Positions 59,961-64,000 of a DNA stretch of 64,000 nucleotides are shown here, piece by piece. The stretch covers positions 6,961,203-7,025,202 of the forward strand of contig CM065189.1 in the NCBI GenBank assembly GCA_033026295.1, written 5' to 3'. The notes beneath the pieces were generated by a model. It ran no database searches. It was not told where the DNA came from and worked only from the letters and a program-made list of their open reading frames with translations. The translations under genes and the position numbers were made by a program. Origin of the DNA: Channa striata. Its lineage: Eukaryota; Chordata; Actinopteri; Anabantiformes; Channidae. How positions within the stretch are numbered: the first letter of the stretch is position 1; each line of letters opens with the position of its first letter.

Positions 59961-62495
59961 TTCCGTTCTAAACTGTGGGGTCTTCCAACACCGTTGGCCA
60001 CTTTTGCAATAGGTCATTTAGCAATTGCTTTTATTTCAGCGAGGAGCAGGCACCAGGTGCAACACGGAGTTCGTTTCCTATCCAACAACGCTTCAACAGG
60101 AGGAATCAGGGTTTAAACCACTGACCACGCAGTTGGTGGAGGGTGAGCCACGGTGACATCATCGGTGCCAATACACCACCTGTTGCTGTGGTTGCCGAAA
60201 GGAGTCAGCATGTCTGCAGCTACACAGCTCTGTACTGGCCAGAATTATGGGTGAGAACCCACGCTCGTCGCTGTCAACCTAAACATTAAAACCCACATAT
60301 TAAAGTTGGGGCTGATCGCACGTGATACGGCCGATCATGTGATTGTTGTTGGAAGGAAGGACCGATTTATTTTGAGAAGATGAAACCTCGGCCGATTATC
60401 TAAACCACAGACATAATAAACAGCGTCTTGTAGACAATTTTCTTCTCAAGAATGTGAGTAGAGATTTCACAGTTTGTTCTGCTCATTTTCCCGGTCAGCT
60501 GGTCAACGCTGGCTCATTCCACAATAAACTGTAGATGTTCTGTTTTGTCATTGTTAGGTTCTGTCAACCCACATCTCTGTCCTCTTAAGAATCTACTGTA
60601 TTTAACGACTTTTGCTTCTTACTGGCTTTGTTCAGTCACGCAAAACCGCTGAAGCAAAAACACTGAGTTGTTTTGATCGAATGAACAAAGATCAAAGGTG
60701 CAAGTTTATGGCGGCTTTATTGTAGGAAGCATTTGGGAAATGGACGGCCAGCAGAGAGACATTCAAACATCAGCAGAGAGGCGCCCAACAAACGCAGAGA
60801 GAAAAGAGGCATCACGGTGTGGTGATGATTCATTTGCAAAGGGCCTAGAGTTCTTTCTTTTGTCCTGGTGACAATGACATTCACGTTCCCATCTCCTCTA
60901 TCAGTGACCTTGAATTAAGAATCGGACGTCCATTGAGCCAGTGCGCCCGCTCCGTTTCAAAGCCAACAGCTCTCAAAGCAGACATTTGACAATGGAGTTC
61001 ACTAACGGACATATTTGCACAAGAACAATATGAATAATAAGAGTGCTTTTCCACCCATGTCTGAATTGCCAGTTATGTAACAGGAAAAAAGTAAAAGGTG
61101 TCACAGAAGCTGTGTGGGGAAAAGTTTCACTATGAGCAGGATCGGGGATATTAAAAAAAACAACTTAATTGTTGAATAAAACAATTAGTAATAATTGCTT
61201 TTAGCAAACACGGCGACAGAAAGTTGTGTGTTTGAGCAAAGCAGGCATCAGAAATAATGGATTAGAGAGAACAAATGGATTCGCCCACAGCGCTTTGACA
61301 GCTGGGAAAGATCTCCGGCCAGAGAGACGGGCTCTCGTCCATCACACTTAGCACATGTGATAGAAAGGTAACTGACACGTGAGCGTGTGTCGCTGACACT
61401 TTTCGGTTCTAATTCTCCTTTGCATTCGTGTCTCTGCTGTTTCTGTGCTCTGTTGGCTGCACTTTAAAATGCTGAATACCACCAACCAAGGCTTTGATTC
61501 GTCTGAAGGCCACTTATTATGCCTAATTACTCCCACTGATTGGCCGTTTCCCTTGTCAGGCCCAGGGGCTGCATGTTTGTGTGTGTGAACATTTGTGTTA
61601 CTCAATATCTGTGGGTGAACGTGGGGGCAACTATCGGCAGAGAGAAAAAAAAGTCACGGTGTGTTGAATGTAAAGATTTATTTAGTTTCATATGTGTGTG
61701 ATGATTATTTATACAGTGTGAAATGTGTGTTAGGCACAAATATTTGTTCTTGTTATTGGATATTGATTTTGTCAGCAGAATAAGTTTGGAGAGTGGTTGA
61801 AATATCCTCAGCGCCAAAATAAAATCCTACATGTCTGTGTGTGAACTCACTCCATCCTGCCTCATTCGTGTGATTATCCTGATTCAGCGTTAAATAATGA
61901 ATGAAGTAATTTCAGGGTTTCACCTCTTTGCCCTTTGACTTCTTGCGTAGCAGCTGTTGAAGCACCTGTGTCCATCCAGCAGCTCTTTGGCTCAGGCCGC
62001 CGTTGAAAACTCAGCTACTTCACACTACAACTATAAGAGAGTTTGCATCTGGAAGCCATTGCCTCACGATCTCATTATCAAATTACCAGCATGAAAACAC
62101 ACTTGTGTTCGCCTGCTAGCAAGCGGAAGGTTTGCCAGCATCGCTCTCAACTACAGTACAGATGCATTTGGGGATATTGGTTGAACTGGTTTACGTGTGA
62201 GGGACGATCGGTGTCACTCAAAAATAAAATGAAGCTAAACACATAGAATGTGTGTTATCCATTAATCTGAATGCATGGAAAATGTCACATACAGTACAGA
62301 CTAGTGGTCCTTTAATACTCACTGTGTGTGTGAAGATCTCAGACATTATGAGATGTGATTAATTCTTCTCATTTTTAAACAAAGATGAAGTTTTACATCA
62401 TTCTCACGTCTGAACTTGAAGTGTGGAGCAGGAGGATGTCACAGAAAAAGATGCTAGTTTGGCTCTTTTTGCTGAAACTGTCTGTTCATCCATCT

Positions 62496-62610
62496 TTACA
62501 TTTTTGTCCACTTATCCAAAAACGGCTGCGATGTCGTATTCCAGAGTTTCATCTCCCCAGCAAACCTGTCCAGTTCCCCCCGGGTTGCCCTAAGGCACTC
62601 CTGCTTGGAG
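62496..62610 (+). repeat. Eroded fish repeat (CCACTTATCC family)
   Basis: TTTGTCCACTTATCC followed by CTGTCCAGTTCCCCCCGGG and AAGGCACTCCTGCTTGG resembles a common teleost repeat whose unmutated copies read TTCATCCGCTTATCC. Strongly diverged. Confidence 0.45.
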
Positions 62611-63799
62611 AAGGCTTCGGAACGTGGACTGAGTGGCTTTGCGCTCCAGCTCAGCTTCCTCTTTATCACCATGGTGTCGTACAGCGTCCACATTACTGCC
62701 GAACAGGCACAAATACATCCTGCAAACAAGCTGATTTTATCCAAACAACTGTATGATTTTAATGTCAAACCAAAAGTGCCCTTCACTTTGCCCCAAAGAG
62801 GATCAGGCAACCTATGGATGTTTTCTGCTAAATTGTGGCCTTTACATTTTCCCCCTCCACCTCTGATAGGAACTTTTAGAACTATGTTACAAAAATAAGA
62901 AAAGATTCAAAATAAACCTGAATTTTTCACTAATGTAAAATGATATGTATATTATTACCATTACTTACAGATTCATACAGTTTGCTCTGCATCTGAGTGT
63001 TGTCACTAAATATTTGATATGATTTTCTGTACATGGAAACTTTCACACAGATTCAGAACGATATTCTCTTCGAAAATGTTTTCTGCTCCCTTCACGCCAC
63101 GATTCTAAAAGCCGACAGCGGAGTCGCGCGTGTGAATTTCCCACTTTCTCCCACAGCATTTGATCATCTGCTGCTGAAGTAGCGGGAGTCCCATTAACCC
63201 CCTGATCTCTTTTGCTTGCATTTCTGAAAGTGCTGGCTGTCAGGCTCAGCCTAACCCCCGCTGCTGGCTGCACAATGGCTGAACCCTTCCCATCACTCTG
63301 TCGGTTTGTTTGTGATCATGCAACAGTGTGTAAGAGTCTGCAGACAAAGGCATCGGGGCTCATACTAACTCACTGACAAGGCAGTTCGGATGTGTGTGAG
63401 TGATTGCTCCTCTCCTGTTGAGATTGTTGACACAGAAGAAATGATACAGCGTGTCAGCTTATGATTTCTGCAAAAAAAAAGTGCAGACTGTGGTTTTCTG
63501 TTGCTATATATGGATGTTTTTATGTGTAATTAGTTTGGTGGCTAATTATGCATAAAAAAAGCTTTAAACAACATATTTATGCTTAAAAGGACGTGGGCTG
63601 AATGACAAATGTCTATGTTTAATAGCTAAAGCAAATACTGTAAATCCTAAAGTGTGCCCGTCACATGATCAAAACTACAAACATAAAACTATTGAAATGG
63701 GTCCAGCACTGGAAAAAAAATGGTTTTAATTGTGTGGCCAGACAAGGGCTCACTCTTAAAGAAAAGCTGCACACAATGGCAAGGTCACCATTTTGACTT

Positions 63800-63910
63800 C
63801 CAGCCCACATGTTGATCGGTTTGGGGTTCAGTGTCCTTAGGCAAGACACTGAACCAGGCCAGCTGTGTGTGTGTGTGTGTTGTGTGTCGGTGGCAGTGTA
63901 TGAAGGATTA
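63800..63910 (+). repeat. SINE fragment
   Basis: GTTCAGTGTCCTTAGGCAAG and ACACTGAACC are the core of a tRNA-derived fish SINE. They are followed by a GT run (63862-63882) and GGTGGCAGTGTATGAAGG. Confidence 0.6.
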
Positions 63911-64000
63911 CTTCTTACCCCAGTTGCTGTCTTGTATTAGTGTGCAAATGCTTTTAGTTTTTGGAAAAGCAGTGGAGCTTCGGGGAACATTCAACTACCT

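Larger units (their letters stand above)
43046..64000 (-). other. kcnq5: kcnq5 intron 1 (partial)
   Basis: The remaining 21 kb carries no exon resembling the KCNQ N-terminus (NVLERPRGWAFIYHA) on the minus strand and no other recognisable gene. KCNQ5 first introns are very long in vertebrates, so this fits intron 1. It contains dispersed repeats and microsatellites, listed separately. Confidence 0.6.

Noticed and set aside
43046..64000. Search for kcnq5 exon 1 in the last 21 kb
   Set aside because: No minus-strand sequence resembling NVLERPRGWAFIYHA with a phase-2 donor was found, so exon 1 is taken to lie outside the window.

Overview
This window is genomic DNA from a teleost fish. The signs are spliced vertebrate genes, introns rich in CA/GT microsatellites, fish-type interspersed repeats (hAT, MITE and SINE-like copies), and the linkage eef1a1-kcnq5, which matches the linkage of EEF1A1 and KCNQ5 on human 6q13. 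There are three protein-coding genes and no sign of prokaryotic, viral or CRISPR sequence.

Layout. (1) 2-5302, plus strand: the 3' part of an NLR (NLRC3/NLRP-like) immune receptor gene. It runs from the second half of the NACHT domain through seven or so leucine-rich repeats to a stop codon, with no B30.2 exon, and has a one-base frameshift near 484-491. A 431-bp hAT-type element with a perfect 8-bp target duplication sits in one intron. (2) 5.7-11.4 kb, plus strand: a complete seven-coding-exon eef1a1 gene (462 aa, translation elongation factor 1-alpha) with a CpG-rich 5' region and a noncoding first exon. (3) 43045 down to 13750, minus strand: kcnq5, a Kv7.5 voltage-gated potassium channel (M-current), from exon 2 to the stop codon. 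Exon 1 was not found. The last 21 kb of the window reads as its first intron. eef1a1 and kcnq5 are tail to tail, with their poly(A) signals only 10 bp apart.

The most interesting content is in the kcnq5 C-terminal coding region. There are two versions of the exon encoding calmodulin-binding helix A (27687-27599 and 27323-27229). They have the same phases (0 in, 2 out), are separated by a 275-bp intron that is almost pure pyrimidine on the transcript strand, and one apparently uses a GC-AG donor. One version looks like the KCNQ5 sequence, the other like KCNQ4/KCNQ2. Further 3' there is a second extra exon (18121-17947), beginning LDMILGP like KCNQ3, with the same phases (2 in, 0 out) as the ordinary exon at 16338-16212. 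A 27-bp micro-exon completes a set of splice choices that would reshape the calmodulin/PIP2-sensing and assembly region of the channel.

Three single-base frameshifts (one in the NLR, two in kcnq5) interrupt otherwise well-kept reading frames. I read these as probable consensus errors rather than gene death. All domain and paralogue statements come from remembered family sequences, not from a search.
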